Part shown: positions 63,608 to 64,000 of the stretch, one piece after another
Layout of the letters: every line of letters begins with the position of its first letter
Numbering within the stretch: the stretch's first letter is position 1
NCBI RefSeq assembly: GCF_026802175.1
Contig: NZ_CP113797.1
Coordinates: 62,001-126,000 of the forward strand
Direction of reading: 5' to 3'
DNA: 64,000 nt
Origin: Thermocoleostomius sinensis A174
GTDB taxonomy: Bacteria > Cyanobacteriota > Cyanobacteriia > Elainellales > Elainellaceae
Position numbers and translations under genes: made by a program
The notes under the pieces: generated by a model
The model's input: the letters and a program-made list of their open reading frames with translations, nothing else
The model's database searches: none
Told to the model about the DNA's origin: nothing

Positions 63608-63925
63608 TTAGAAGCTGATTAGAGCAGCAGAAGAACTAGAGGAGAAAGAGTTGCCGTTATAGTCCACAACAGCAAGAGTATCCGCCTTGGTATAGGAGTA
63701 AGCATAACGGTTGCCAACATCTGCTACACCTTTAGCACCAGCAGCAGCAGAAACATTATGAACATCGCGTGGTGGATTGATAATCGTCGTAAACCTGTTC
63801 GTTGTGTCAAACGTTGTGGTTACCGAGTCAACTTGAGTAAAACCTCTACCCGAAGGGCGAGTACCACCTTGAACATTGTTAGCTTCCGAAACAACTTCCA
63901 AATGATTCAGATCGGAAATAATCAT
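63608..63925 (-). CDS. Double-glycine leader peptide with Ser/Thr-rich core
   Basis: 105 residues from the ATG at 63925, with AAGGAG 7 bases upstream. The 21-residue leader is MIISDLNHLEV then VSEANNVQGG; the end SEANNVQGG is nearly the same as SEANQIGGG in the graspetide precursor. The core (TRPSGRGFTQVDSVTTTF...) is rich in Thr, Ser, Ala and Asn, without cysteine and without the TTxxxxEE motif. It is the first gene of the cluster in transcription order and probably carries the promoter beyond 63930. Confidence 0.7.
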   Translation of the reverse strand: MIISDLNHLEVVSEANNVQGGTRPSGRGFTQVDSVTTTFDTTNRFTTIINPPRDVHNVSAAAGAKGVADVGNRYAYSYTKADTLAVVDYNGNSFSSSSSAALISF

Positions 63926-64000
63926 TGCTTTACTCCTTGAGAATTTAATGTATTCTTGAGTCAAACAACTTGATTTCAGTTGTTAATTAAACAATAGATC

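Overview
The window comes from a cyanobacterial chromosome. The evidence is many copies of the HIP1 octamer GCGATCGC (for example 4295-4302 and 5686-5693), a Pix-type phototaxis operon with a cyanobacteriochrome receptor, and families that are typical of or largely confined to this phylum (DICT, DUF3747, DUF4336, PATAN/DUF4388, tandem TPR and WD40 Ser/Thr kinases). Codon use and gene style fit a filamentous Leptolyngbya/Oscillatoria-like genome, but the genus is a guess. No rRNA, tRNA, CRISPR array or insertion sequence was recognised.

Layout. 1-1412 is the 3' part of a cellulose synthase (bcsA) with a PilZ domain. 2142-11910 is a six-gene light-sensing chemotaxis operon: PatA-like regulator, CheY, CheW, a GAF-GAF methyl-accepting photoreceptor, a CheA-receiver hybrid kinase, and a second CheW. 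11997-18080 holds a pentapeptide protein, a coiled-coil protein with a partner gene, an NB-ARC/TPR ATPase, a roadblock protein and a glutaminase. 18452-27750 is signalling-rich: two tandem TPR kinases (the first a pseudokinase), a pentapeptide protein, a DICT protein with a decayed HD-GYP domain, and a kinase with a seven-blade WD40 propeller.

28015-46980 is mixed: a dienelactone-hydrolase-like protein, an MFS transporter, RlpA, an SLH-domain surface protein, a DUF1206 membrane protein, a glycogen-phosphorylase homologue that has lost its catalytic residues, RlmD, MoaE, a sigma factor, a subtilase, an allophanate-hydrolase-related protein, DUF4336 and a DUF305 lipoprotein. 47156-60134 carries a TpsB transporter, an HtrA/Hho protease, a TldE-like protein, chorismate lyase, an ArnT-like glycosyltransferase followed by a histidine kinase, DAHP synthase, a flippase-like membrane protein and a membrane-anchored TPR protein.

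The right edge (60636-63925, all minus strand) is the most interesting part. It looks like a compact secreted-peptide system. In transcription order it has two small peptides with double-glycine leaders, a cytosolic parvulin-type isomerase, a small Ser/Asn-rich peptide, a graspetide precursor with three TTxxxxEE cores, and one ATP-grasp ligase. The graspetide precursor and one of the other peptides share the same SEANx-hydrophobic-x-GG leader end, which suggests one protease-exporter handles both. No exporter gene lies in the window; I predict it lies beyond the right edge.
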